Shown: positions 1 through 8,466 of the stretch, one piece after another | Layout: the number at the start of each line of letters is the position of its first letter | Position numbering within the stretch: position 1 is the stretch's first letter | Source of the DNA: Alphaproteobacteria bacterium | Lineage (GTDB): Bacteria; Pseudomonadota; Alphaproteobacteria; Bin95 | NCBI GenBank assembly: GCA_022822125.1 | Contig: JAJECF010000230.1 | Coordinates: forward strand, 1-39,746 | Reading direction: 5' to 3' | Length of the DNA: 39,746 bases | Notes under the pieces: model-generated | What the model was told of the DNA's origin: nothing | The model's input: the letters and a program-made list of their open reading frames with translations, nothing else | Databases searched by the model: none | Program-made: the position numbers and the translations under genes

Positions 1-71
1 TGGCGGGAGCCAGCCCGTTGGGCGAAGCCGATTGGGGGTTCGGGAGCGTGTGGCGTCTGCGGTCCTCCCCT

Positions 72-400
72 CCTCATCCTGAGTAGCCGCGCCAGCGGTG
101 TATCGAACCTCATCCTGAGTAGCCGCGAAGCGGCGTATCGAACCTCATCCTGAGTAGCCGCGAAGCGGTGTATCGAACCTCATCCTGAGTAGCCGCGAAG
201 CGGCGTATCGAAGGAGCCACGATCGGCGGGCGTCCTTCGATACGCGCCTGCTGACGCAGTCGCTACTCAGGATGAGGGGTAGGGCCTGCTGGCGCAGCCG
301 CTGCTCAGGATGAGGGGGAGGGCCTGCTGGCGCAGCCGCTGCTCAGGATGAGGAAGGGGGAGGGCCCGCTGACGCCGCCGCTGCCCAGGACGAGGACGGG
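72..400. repeat. Clustered short palindromic repeats, direct then inverted
   Basis: Four head-to-tail units of 35-36 bp start at 72, 108, 143 and 178, each running from CCTCATCCTGAGTAGC to GTATCGAA with a small internal dyad (CCGCGAAGCGG). They are followed by inverted copies: a full one at 233-277 (TTCGATACGCG ... CTACTCAGGATGAGG) and shorter decayed ones ending near 316, 352 and 400. Related units recur at 15925-16066, so this is a dispersed genomic repeat family. No ORF of any quality runs through it. The units touch each other without spacers. Confidence 0.85.
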
Positions 401-456
401 AGGAAGGCCTCCTTCGACAAGCTCAGAGCATGACGACAAAAAGGAGCGGCAAGGCT

Positions 457-641
457 CTTGTTCGATTGTTTTGAAATAATTCCTTGAAATGACCTGACCC
501 TGGAAAGTCCGTGCTACACTGGGACAGGCGCGAGACGGAACGGAACCGGATGAGGGGCCGATGCCCGAACGGAATATTGCATATACGCCCTGCGCATGCA
601 GATCATGACATCGCATGACACATCCTGACATCTCATGACAC
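457..641. repeat. Dispersed regulatory-looking element, copy A (upstream of TRAP operon)
   Basis: Four blocks occur here in the same order as in copy B at 20349-20643: TTTGAAATAATTCCTTGA (470-487, identical); GGAAAGTCCGTG (502-513, one base longer than B); a 29-bp block at 535-563 (25/29 identical); and a 79-bp gapless block at 563-641 (65/79 identical). The last block contains TGACA at 606-610, 616-620, 626-630 and 636-640, exactly 10 bp apart, three of them as CATGACA, after a CATGCAG at 595. It ends 134 bp before the dctP start. The spacing between blocks is shorter than in B. It is probably a shared cis-regulatory region or a small mobile repeat. Confidence 0.75.
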
Positions 642-774
642 CCCGTCCGGGTTTGACAGCCACCGGTTCCTGGGCAAGTCTTTCACCGGCGCGGAACCAC
701 GCCTTGCGCGCCGCCGGCCCGCGCAGGCTGTCGGGCTGCGCCCGCTGAAGTTAGCAACCGGGAGGAGAGTATTC

Positions 775-1767
775 ATGACCCTGATGCGTCGAGTTTTGCC
801 TGTGACGGCGGCGGCTGCGCTGCTGTCATTCGGCGCCACCGCGCTTTCGGCGGCCGAATGGGACCTGCCGCTGGCCTGGCCGGACGGCAATTTCCATGTC
901 GAGAACGCCAAGACCTTCGCCGCCGAGGTCGAGAAGGCGACCGAGGGCCGCGTGAAGATCAACATCCACCCGGGCGGCTCGCTCGGCTTCAAGGGCCCGG
1001 AAATGCTGACCGCCGTCCGCGACGGTCTAGTGCCCATCGGCGACGTGCTGCTGAACCAGCAGGTCGGCGAGGCGCCCATCGTCGGCATCGAGGCGCAGCC
1101 CTATCTGGTCTCCGGTTTCGACGAGCTGCGGGCGCTGCACAAGCATTTCCGCCCGGTGCTGGACGAGGTTCTGGCCCAGTTCAACCAGAAGCTCCTCTAC
1201 ATCGTGCCGTGGCCCCGGCAATATGTGTACACGAAGGTGCCGATCGGGAAGCTCGAGGATCTGGCGGGCATCAAGATCCGCACCTATGACAAGACGACCA
1301 CCGCGCTGTTCAACGCCATCGGCATGACGGCGGTCCAGCTTCCCTGGGGCGAGGTCGTGCCGTCGCTCGCCGCCGGCACCATCGACGCCGTCACCACCTC
1401 CGCGAGTTCGGGCGTGGACGGCAAGTTCTGGGAATTCCTCAAATTCATGTATCCGACCGCCCATGTCTGGGGCTCGAACATGGTCAATGTCAATCTCGAC
1501 GCCTGGGCGGCCATCGACGAGAAGGACCGGGCCGCGATCGAGGAGGTCGCCAGCCGGCTCGAGGCCCCGTTCTGGGATGTGAGCCGTATGGAGGACGAGG
1601 CGAAGTCCAAGATCCTGAACGACAACGGCGTTGCGATGGGCGTGGTCACGCCTGAAATGCTATCGGGCATGCAGAACGCGACCAAGCCGATGGTCGCCGG
1701 CTTCATGGAAGCCCACCCGCAGGCCAAGATGGTCATCGAGGACTTCTGGAAAGCCGTCGGACGCTGA
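775..1767 (+). CDS. dctP: TRAP transporter substrate-binding protein (DctP family)
   Basis: Periplasmic solute receptor of a tripartite ATP-independent periplasmic transporter, 330 aa, the usual size. It has a Sec signal peptide (basic MTLMRR, hydrophobic core, likely cleavage after ALSA near residue 26). The mature part shows DctP hallmarks: an AGIKIRTYDK segment around 165-173, whose Arg169 aligns with the conserved Arg that binds the substrate carboxylate in this family, and a PWGEVVPSLAAGTIDAV segment. The start is fixed by a strong GGGAGGAGAG ribosome site. It is first in a dctP-dctQ-dctM operon. The conserved Arg suggests an organic acid, but the ligand cannot be read from sequence; neighbouring hyuA/hyuB hint at a hydantoin-, oxoproline- or lactam-like acid. 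Confidence 0.93.
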   Translation: MTLMRRVLPVTAAAALLSFGATALSAAEWDLPLAWPDGNFHVENAKTFAAEVEKATEGRVKINIHPGGSLGFKGPEMLTAVRDGLVPIGDVLLNQQVGEAPIVGIEAQPYLVSGFDELRALHKHFRPVLDEVLAQFNQKLLYIVPWPRQYVYTKVPIGKLEDLAGIKIRTYDKTTTALFNAIGMTAVQLPWGEVVPSLAAGTIDAVTTSASSGVDGKFWEFLKFMYPTAHVWGSNMVNVNLDAWAAIDEKDRAAIEEVASRLEAPFWDVSRMEDEAKSKILNDNGVAMGVVTPEMLSGMQNATKPMVAGFMEAHPQAKMVIEDFWKAVGR

Positions 1768-1828
1768 ACGACCAGCAGGCGGCGCGGCTCCCCGGTCCGG
1801 CCGGGGAGCCGCTCGCAGGGAGGAGCCG

Positions 1829-2353
1829 GTGCGGGCAGCGCTGAGTGCCGTGGACAGGGTGTCTCAGGCCGCCGGCGTTCTCGCCGTGCTGCTGGTGGTT
1901 GGCATCGTGGTCCTGATCATCGCGGAAGTGATCTGCCGCACCGTCTTCAACATCTCGCTTAGCTTTGCCTGGGAATACAGTTCCTATTTCCTCGGCACCG
2001 CGATTTTCCTCGGCGCCGCCTTCACGCTCCGAACCGGCGGACAGGTGCGCGTCGCATTCCTCATCACCAGCCGGAACCCCCATGTGGCGCGGACCTCGGA
2101 ATTCCTCGCCACGATCTTCGGCGTCGGCATCACCTGTTACCTCGCCTATTCCCTGGTCCTGTTCGCCTGGCGGACCTTCGTCGCCGGCAGCACCTCATTC
2201 ACCGTGGTCGCCGTGCCCCTGGTCTATCCGACCTCCGGCCTCGCGATCGGCGCCACGCTTCTGGCCCTCCAGATGATCGTCCGCCTGATCCGGCTGCTCA
2301 TTGACGACCCGCCCGACGACCGCGACGCCATGCGCTCCTACAGCGTCGAGTAG
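1829..2353 (+). CDS. dctQ: TRAP transporter small permease (DctQ family)
   Basis: Small membrane subunit of the TRAP transporter, linking the receptor to the large permease in the inner membrane. I place the start at GTG 1829 (MRAALSAVDRV), giving 174 aa, because a GGGAGGAG site lies just upstream and the longer in-frame extension overlaps dctP and is not DctQ-like. Four hydrophobic segments are visible, around residues 13-35, 48-66, 88-110 and 127-148, matching the four-helix DctQ topology, with the typical SFAWEYSSYFLGTAIFLGAAF segment for helix 2. It sits 61 bp after dctP and 9 bp before dctM, so it is cotranscribed. Confidence 0.9.
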   Translation: MRAALSAVDRVSQAAGVLAVLLVVGIVVLIIAEVICRTVFNISLSFAWEYSSYFLGTAIFLGAAFTLRTGGQVRVAFLITSRNPHVARTSEFLATIFGVGITCYLAYSLVLFAWRTFVAGSTSFTVVAVPLVYPTSGLAIGATLLALQMIVRLIRLLIDDPPDDRDAMRSYSVE

Positions 2354-2362
2354 GAGGCCGCC

Positions 2363-3667
2363 ATGACCACCGCCATCGTCTTTACGGTTCTCGGCCTTCT
2401 TGCGGTCACGCTCGCGGCGGGCGTCTGGGTGGCCATCTCGCTGATATCCGTCGGGCTGATCTCGCTCGGCGTCTTCCGGTCCATGCCGGTCGAGAAGCTG
2501 CTGGCCCAGATGATCTGGAACGTGACGACCACGCCGGAGCTGCTGGCGCTGCCGATGTTCATATTGATGGCGGAAATCCTGTTCCGCACGAGGCTGTCCG
2601 AAACGCTGTTCGCCGGCATCACGCCCTGGACGACCCGCCTTCCGGGGCGGCTGCTGCATGTCAATGTGATCGGCTGCACGCTGTTCGCCGCGATTTCGGG
2701 CTCGTCGGCCGCCACCACGGCCACAGTCGGGCGCATCACGCTTACCGAGCTTTTCCGGCGCGGCTACGACAAGGACCTGGCGATGGGCTCGCTGGCCGGC
2801 GCCGGCACGCTCGGCCTGCTGATCCCGCCGAGCCTGGTGCTGATCGTTTACGGCGTGCTCGCGGAGACCTCGATCCTCAAGCTCTTCATCGCGGGCGTCG
2901 TTCCGGGCCTGCTGCTGGCGCTCGGCTACATGCTCTATATCGCGGTCAGGACCATGACCCGGCCGTCCATGGCCTCGGACGAGGAGCTCAACGTCCCGAT
3001 GGCCGAGCGGCTCGCCGGCCTCCGGCATCTCGGTCCGGTCGTCTTCCTGATCTTCCTGGTTCTGGGCTCGATGTATGGCGGCTATGCAAGCCCGTCGGAG
3101 GCCGCCGCCGTCGGCGTCGTCGGCGCGCTCATCGTCAGCGCCATGCAAGGCACGCTCACCTTCGGCAATCTGCGCCAGGCCTGTTTCGGCGCCGTGCGCA
3201 CCATCTCGATGATCGGGCTGATCGTGGCGGGCGCCTATTTCCTGTCCATCGCCATCGGCTATCTGGGCGTGCCGCGCATCATCGCCGGCGAGATCGCCGG
3301 GCTCGGCCTCTCGCCCTTCGGCCTCATCATGCTGCTGCTGGTCTTCTACGCCATACTGGGCTGCGTGCTGGAGGGCATGTCGAGCATCGTCATGACCCTG
3401 CCGATCACGCTTGCGCTGGTGACGCAGGCGGGCTTCGACAAGGTCTGGTTCGGCATCTTCCTGGTGATCGTCGTCGAGATGGCGCAGATCACGCCGCCGG
3501 TCGGTTTCAACCTGTTCGTCATTCAGGGCATGACGGGCGAGAAGATCGGCCGCATCGCCATCGCGACGCTGCCCTTCTTCTTCATCATGGCGGGCATGGC
3601 GCTGCTGATTACGATCTTTCCCGAAATCGTCATGTTCCTGCCGGACAACATCAAGCTGAAGGGCTGA
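2363..3667 (+). CDS. dctM: TRAP transporter large permease (DctM family)
   Basis: The ion-coupled transport subunit of the TRAP system, 434 aa, with about 12 hydrophobic segments across its length. DctM signatures are present: LLALPMFILMAEILFRT near residue 60, the glycine/serine-rich AAISGSSAATTATVG near 112-126, GSLAGAGTLGLLIPPS near 145-160, and a C-terminal EMAQITPPVGFNLFVIQG. The ATG is preceded by AGGAGG. It is the last gene of the operon; only 13 bp separate its stop from that of the convergent hyuB, leaving no room for a classical terminator between them. Confidence 0.94.
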   Translation: MTTAIVFTVLGLLAVTLAAGVWVAISLISVGLISLGVFRSMPVEKLLAQMIWNVTTTPELLALPMFILMAEILFRTRLSETLFAGITPWTTRLPGRLLHVNVIGCTLFAAISGSSAATTATVGRITLTELFRRGYDKDLAMGSLAGAGTLGLLIPPSLVLIVYGVLAETSILKLFIAGVVPGLLLALGYMLYIAVRTMTRPSMASDEELNVPMAERLAGLRHLGPVVFLIFLVLGSMYGGYASPSEAAAVGVVGALIVSAMQGTLTFGNLRQACFGAVRTISMIGLIVAGAYFLSIAIGYLGVPRIIAGEIAGLGLSPFGLIMLLLVFYAILGCVLEGMSSIVMTLPITLALVTQAGFDKVWFGIFLVIVVEMAQITPPVGFNLFVIQGMTGEKIGRIAIATLPFFFIMAGMALLITIFPEIVMFLPDNIKLKG

Positions 3668-3680
3668 GCGCCGCCGGATT

Positions 3681-5345
3681 TCACGCAGCGCCCGTCCAGC
3701 CGTAATCCCTGCGCGCCGCCGCCTCGCTGACGATGCCGTCTTCCACATCCGCCGCCACGGCCCCGCGCGCGCGGCTCCCGGCGGACCCGTGGCCGCCGCC
3801 GCCGGGCGTGTGGACGACGAGCCGCTCGCCGGCCGGGATGGTTTGCGTGCCCTTGCCTTTCAGCCGGGTTCCCGACGCCAGGAAGACCGCGCCCGGCTCA
3901 CCGCCGCCGCCGCCGGCCCGGCCCCGCGCCGGGTTGTCGATGCGCTCGAAGGCCGCCAGCAATTCCATGTCCCTGCCATTGGCGGATTCGACCTCGATGG
4001 TCTGCCCTGCCCCGCCGCGCCAGGCGCCGGGCCCGGCGGAGTCGATGCGCAACTCCTTGCGGCGGAACAGCACCGGCGTCATCGTCTCGACGATCTCGAC
4101 CGGCGTGCCCTTGACCCCGCTCGGATAGGCGGTGCCGTTGAGGCCGTCCTTCACGCCGCGCGCGCCGGTGCCGCCGTTGGTAACGGCGGTGAAAGCGAAC
4201 AGGCTGCGCTCGTTCGCGCCCCGGTCGGCCTCGCCCCGGAAGGTCAGGTTCCAGAGCGACGAGGCGCCTTCCGCCGGCACGCGCTCCGGCACGACCTTCT
4301 CCAGGCAGCCGAACACGACATCGGGCAGGAGCTGGCCCAGCAGATGGCGGGCGCAGACCGCCGCCGGATAGGGCGCATTGAGGATGGAGCGCTCCGGCGC
4401 CGTCACCCGGAAGGCGGAGAGCGAGCCCGCATTGTTCGGCACGCCCGGCGCGACCGCGCAGCCGAGGCCGAAGCTCGTATAAGCGGTGGTGTAGGCCATC
4501 GGCACATTCACGCCGTAACGCGACATGGGCGAGGTGCCGTCGTAATCGACATGGATGCCCTCGTCGCCGATCTCCAGCACCGCCACCAGGTCTATCGGCC
4601 GGTCGTAGCCGTCCACGGTCATCGTGTTGCGATAGGTGCCCTTCGGCAATTCGGCGATTTCCGCGAGCACGGCGCGGCGGGAGCTGGAGACGATATATTC
4701 GCCGAGCTCGTCCAGGTCCTCCAGCCCGAACTCGTCCATCATCTCCACCAGGCGCACGCAGCCGACCTCATTGCAGGCGGCGAGCGAATAGACATCGCCC
4801 TCGCATTCCACCGGCTCGCGGGTGTTGCGCCGCACCATCGCCATCAGGGTCTTGTCGATCCGGCCCCGGTCGGCGAGCTTCAGCATCGGGATGTAGATGC
4901 CCTCCATATGCACGTCGGTCGCATCGGGGCCGGTGCCGATGCCGCCGATATCGGTCAGGTGCGAGGTGCAGGAGAACATGCCGACGATCCGGCCCCGGCG
5001 GAAACAGGGCGTGGTCAGCACGAAGTCGTTGAGATGCCCCGTGCCCATCCAGGGATCGTTGGTGATGTAGATGTCGCCTTCGTTCATTTCCGCAATCGGG
5101 AAATGGCGGATGAAATGCTGCACGGACTCGGCCATGGAATTGACATGGCCCGGCGTGCCCGTCACCGCCTGGGCCAGCATTCGGCCCTTGAGGTCGAACA
5201 CGCCGGCGGAGAGGTCGCCGCATTCGCGCACAATGGGGCTGAACGCCGTTCTCAGCAGCGTCTGCGCCTGTTCCTCGACCACCGAGATCAGGCGGTTCCA
5301 CATCACCTGCCTGGTGATGACATCGAGTCCGTCTTTGCCCGCCAT
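3681..5345 (-). CDS. hyuB: Hydantoinase B / 5-oxoprolinase subunit-type protein
   Basis: ATP-dependent amidohydrolase subunit of the HyuB/OplB/acetone-carboxylase-alpha superfamily, 554 aa. With HyuA it would open a cyclic amide (hydantoin, N-methylhydantoin or 5-oxoproline) at the cost of ATP. Family marks include the VMWNRLISVVEEQAQTLLRT start, IVRECGDLSAGVFD, GDIYITNDPWMGTGHLND near residue 95, and a C-terminal GGGEPGAV and HTPGGGGHG. I chose ATG 5345 because a GAGGAA site precedes it; a TTG at 5360 would overlap hyuA. It is last in the minus-strand racemase-like - hyuA - hyuB operon, 11 bp after hyuA. The true substrate is unknown. Confidence 0.9.
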   Translation of the reverse strand: MAGKDGLDVITRQVMWNRLISVVEEQAQTLLRTAFSPIVRECGDLSAGVFDLKGRMLAQAVTGTPGHVNSMAESVQHFIRHFPIAEMNEGDIYITNDPWMGTGHLNDFVLTTPCFRRGRIVGMFSCTSHLTDIGGIGTGPDATDVHMEGIYIPMLKLADRGRIDKTLMAMVRRNTREPVECEGDVYSLAACNEVGCVRLVEMMDEFGLEDLDELGEYIVSSSRRAVLAEIAELPKGTYRNTMTVDGYDRPIDLVAVLEIGDEGIHVDYDGTSPMSRYGVNVPMAYTTAYTSFGLGCAVAPGVPNNAGSLSAFRVTAPERSILNAPYPAAVCARHLLGQLLPDVVFGCLEKVVPERVPAEGASSLWNLTFRGEADRGANERSLFAFTAVTNGGTGARGVKDGLNGTAYPSGVKGTPVEIVETMTPVLFRRKELRIDSAGPGAWRGGAGQTIEVESANGRDMELLAAFERIDNPARGRAGGGGGEPGAVFLASGTRLKGKGTQTIPAGERLVVHTPGGGGHGSAGSRARGAVAADVEDGIVSEAAARRDYGWTGAA

Positions 5346-5356
5346 CGCCCGATTCC

Positions 5357-7441
5357 TCAAACCCGTCTGTCCAGCACGATATTGCCTCCCGGCGCGAGCA
5401 TGGCCCTGAACGACCGGGAAACGAAGGTTGATGTCTGCTCTTCGACGATCAGCGCCGGGCCGTCCAGCCCGTCTCCCGCCGCAAGGTCGGCGCGCCGGTA
5501 GAGCGGCACCCGCGCCGCCTCGCCGCTCTCCGTGTCGTGGAGCTCGCGCCAGCCGGCCGCCTGCGGCGCAGTCGATAGTTCCCCGCCCTCCTCCGCCGCC
5601 GGCATGGTTTCCACCGTGGAAACGGTCAGGCCCCAGGACAACACCTCGACATCGGCATCGGGAATGATGCGCTTGAACAGGAGTTCGTATTCACGGTCAT
5701 AGGCCGCCTGCAACGCACGCCCGTCGTCCGGCCCCAGCTGCTCGGCCTCCACCGGCACGGCGATCTCGTGCCCCTGGCCGAGATAGCGCATATAGGCGAC
5801 CCGGCGTTCGCTGAGCGCAGCGCCGAACGCGCCCGACTCCACAACGGTGCGGGCTTCGCGGCGCATGTCAGCCATGAGTTCGTTCACGGCCCCGGCGTCG
5901 AGGGCCGAAAGGCGCATATTGAGGCTGCGCACCACCTCGTAGGCGACCGGGGCCCTGAGGAACCCGACGGCCGAACCGACCCCGGCATCGACCGGAACGA
6001 CGATCCTGTCGATCCCGAGCTTCTCCGCAATCCGGCAGGCATGGAGCGGCGCGGCGCCGCCGAAGGCGATGATCGTCTGCTCCGAAGCGACCTTGCCTTC
6101 CTCCACGGCCAGCACGCGCGCGGCGTTGGACATGTTCTCATCGACGATTTCGACGACACCCTGCGCCGCCTGCGGATGCGCCAGTTCGAGCGGCGCCCCC
6201 ACGCTGCGCCCCACCGCGTCGGCCGAAAGCCCGGGGCGGAGTTCGATGCGCCCGCCGGCGAAGCCCTCCGGATCGATCCGTCCCAGCACGATGTCGGCGT
6301 CGGTGACCGTGGCGTCCGCGCCGCCGCGGCCGTAGCCGGCGGGTCCGGGCTCGGCGCCGGCGCTTTCCGGCCCGACCGCAATCCGCCCGAGCCGGTCCAC
6401 GCGGGCAATGGAGCCGCCGCCCGCCCCGATCTCCACCATCTCGATCACCGGGATGCGGAGCGGCAGACCGCTGCCTTTCATGAAGCGGGCCTGGCGGTCG
6501 ATCTCGAATTCCCGCGCGCGCCGCGGCTCCAGCCTCTCGATGAAACAGATCTTGGCCGTGGTGCCTCCCATGTCGAAGGACATCACCTTGTCGAGACCGG
6601 CGCGCGCGGCGATGTCGCGAGCCAGCAGCACGCCGCCCGCAGGCCCGGACTCGACCAGCCGGACCGGCTGGCGCCGCGCCGTCTCGACGGTTGTGAGGCC
6701 GCCTCCCGAGGTCATCAGCAGCAAGGGGCAGTCGATGTCGATCTCGGCCAGCATCCCTTCGAGGCGCGCGAGATAACCTTCCATTAACGGTCGCACATAG
6801 GCGTTCACGCTGGCCGTGGTGAAGCGTTCGTATTCCCGGACCTCCGGGCAGACTTCCGACGCCAGCGTCACCGAAACCGCCGGCAGCGTCTCGCGCAGGA
6901 TCGCCTCCACCCGCCGCTCATGGGCGGGGTTGGCGTAGGCATGGAGAAATCCGACGGCCACGCTCTCAACGCCGGCTGCGGAGAGCGCCGGCGCCAGCGC
7001 ATGCACGGCCGCTTCGTCGAGGTCTTGCAGTATGCGGCCGCGCGCATCGATGCGCTCCGGCACGGTGAAGCGCAGCCGGCGCGGCACGATCGGCCGCACC
7101 TTCTCGATCATCAGGTCATACTGGTCGTAGCGGCTCTCATAGCCGACTTCGAGAATGTCGCGGAACCCCTCCGTCGTGACGAGAGCGGTCAGCGCGCCCC
7201 GCCGTTCGAGCACCGCATTGGTGGCGAGCGTCGTGCCGTGCAGCACGAGGCCGACATCGCCCGGCGCCCGGCCGGCTTTCTGCAGAGCTTCCTGCAGGCC
7301 ATCGATCGCGCCCTTCTCGGGGGCCTGCGGCGTGGTCAGCACCTTGGCCGAGGTGCGCGCCCCGCCGGCTTCCAGCACGACATCGGTGAAGGTGCCGCCG
7401 ACGTCGATGCCGACCCTGCAGCGGCTTTCCGTTTCAGCCAT
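5357..7441 (-). CDS. hyuA: Hydantoinase A / 5-oxoprolinase subunit-type protein
   Basis: ATP-binding partner of HyuB, 694 aa, the usual length. The N-terminus (residues about 9-20, VGIDVGGTFTDVVLE) is the actin-like phosphate loop of the hydantoinase/oxoprolinase N-terminal domain. The central domain has SGPAGGVLLARDIA, SFDMGGTTAKICFI and EMVEIGAGGGSIARVDRLG, and AFGGAAPLHA follows near 458-467. All expected core motifs are present. It lies 104 bp downstream of the racemase-like gene and is followed at once by hyuB. HyuA/HyuB pairs also occur in acetophenone and acetone carboxylases, but the third subunits of those enzymes are not seen here, so an amidohydrolase role is more likely. Confidence 0.92.
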   Translation of the reverse strand: MAETESRCRVGIDVGGTFTDVVLEAGGARTSAKVLTTPQAPEKGAIDGLQEALQKAGRAPGDVGLVLHGTTLATNAVLERRGALTALVTTEGFRDILEVGYESRYDQYDLMIEKVRPIVPRRLRFTVPERIDARGRILQDLDEAAVHALAPALSAAGVESVAVGFLHAYANPAHERRVEAILRETLPAVSVTLASEVCPEVREYERFTTASVNAYVRPLMEGYLARLEGMLAEIDIDCPLLLMTSGGGLTTVETARRQPVRLVESGPAGGVLLARDIAARAGLDKVMSFDMGGTTAKICFIERLEPRRAREFEIDRQARFMKGSGLPLRIPVIEMVEIGAGGGSIARVDRLGRIAVGPESAGAEPGPAGYGRGGADATVTDADIVLGRIDPEGFAGGRIELRPGLSADAVGRSVGAPLELAHPQAAQGVVEIVDENMSNAARVLAVEEGKVASEQTIIAFGGAAPLHACRIAEKLGIDRIVVPVDAGVGSAVGFLRAPVAYEVVRSLNMRLSALDAGAVNELMADMRREARTVVESGAFGAALSERRVAYMRYLGQGHEIAVPVEAEQLGPDDGRALQAAYDREYELLFKRIIPDADVEVLSWGLTVSTVETMPAAEEGGELSTAPQAAGWRELHDTESGEAARVPLYRRADLAAGDGLDGPALIVEEQTSTFVSRSFRAMLAPGGNIVLDRRV

Positions 7442-7545
7442 AACAATATGCTCTCGTTACACGATCCCGCCCTGGGCGATGCCGCCCGGGCCGCAAGACG
7501 CCCGCCCAAGGATAGCGCAAGACGCGGGGCTGCAAACCATGCCGC

Positions 7546-8292
7546 TCAATGGTCGCTGAGCAGCGAGCCGCAGCCATAGACGCGGTCGTCGAAGCCGTTC
7601 GCCCGGTAGGCGTGCCAGGCGAGCGCCGTGTTGACGGCGACCACCGGCTTGCCGAGCCAGCCTTCCGCTTCCGCTGCCAGCCGCACCATGGAGAGGTTGG
7701 TGCCCGCCTGAAGGATGGCGTCCACATCCGGGCCGTCGATTTCGCGCAGCGCACGGCGAAGCTCGTCAGGCGTCACCGCCGCAATGGCCGTCGCGCTCGG
7801 GCATTCCAGATCGAGCGCACGGACCACCGGGAAGCCCGACTCCTCGAAATAGCGGACGATCTGCTCGCGCATGACCGGCTGGTAAGGGGTGAGCACCGCG
7901 ATCCGGCGCGCGCCCAGCGCCTCAAGCGCCGCGCTGCACGCCTCCCCGCCGGTGGTCACGCCCAGCCCGCAGAGCTTACGGGCGCGTTCGAGGAACGCCG
8001 CGCCGCCCTCGCGCCCGCCCCAGAATGTCGGTGCGGACATGCCCATCACCAGATAGTCGGGCTCGCAGGTCATCACGTCCCGGACCGCCGTCTCGAAGGC
8101 CCGGTCCGCCTGCTCGAGGACCTCTGCGAAGGCGTCGTTCGAGTCGAGCGCCGGACGCTCGATATACATCCGCCCGGTGTGGAAGGTGACGCCCGGAATC
8201 CGCAGCAGATGGTTGAAGTCGGCCTCCACCACCGTATTGGTGGAAGGCACGATGGCGGCGAACTTGGCGCGGAAACCGGCGACATCGGGCAT
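7546..8292 (-). CDS. Asp/Glu racemase-fold protein (maleate isomerase / arylmalonate decarboxylase-like), no catalytic Cys
   Basis: 248-aa protein of the Asp/Glu/hydantoin racemase superfamily, closest by eye to maleate cis-trans isomerase and arylmalonate decarboxylase: FAAIVPSTNTVVEADF at the N-terminus, VMGMSAPTFWGG around 82-93, ARRIAVLTPYQPVMREQ around 128-144, DAILQAGTNLSM around 191-202 and GKPVVAVNTALAW near the end. Hand alignment to Bordetella arylmalonate decarboxylase puts Gly84 at Gly74 and Gly197 at the catalytic Cys188, so neither acid/base cysteine exists; the oxyanion-hole Tyr (137) remains. It is first in the operon with hyuA and hyuB. The same frame stays open far upstream, but that stretch is antisense to other genes, so ATG 8292 is used. 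The reaction is unknown. Confidence 0.85.
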   Translation of the reverse strand: MPDVAGFRAKFAAIVPSTNTVVEADFNHLLRIPGVTFHTGRMYIERPALDSNDAFAEVLEQADRAFETAVRDVMTCEPDYLVMGMSAPTFWGGREGGAAFLERARKLCGLGVTTGGEACSAALEALGARRIAVLTPYQPVMREQIVRYFEESGFPVVRALDLECPSATAIAAVTPDELRRALREIDGPDVDAILQAGTNLSMVRLAAEAEGWLGKPVVAVNTALAWHAYRANGFDDRVYGCGSLLSDH

Positions 8293-8466
8293 GGCGGTGG
8301 GGGCGCCTCCTCGGCGGGCTGTGCGGCGGTGCGATCCCGGACAATTGCAGGAAGGCGGGCGCCGCGCCAGCCCGCCGGCTGGGCGGCGAAGCCGTGGATG
8401 CCCTAATGTCCGCCCGGAGCCGCCGGCCGGGGACCGGGCGGCGCTTCGCCAGCGGGAGGAAAGCCG

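Noticed and set aside
72..212. Possible CRISPR array (regular 35-36 bp repeats)
   Set aside because: The units abut directly without unique spacers, contain decayed and inverted copies, and no cas genes are in the window.
305..631. Minus-strand ORFs in the two dispersed elements (305-631 and 20250-20633) that share start codons and several residues
   Set aside because: The similarity follows from nucleotide conservation of the element; differences are mostly non-synonymous, the frames diverge between blocks, and the second runs into the tRNA-Gln gene. The tandem 10-bp repeats explain the shared N-terminus better.
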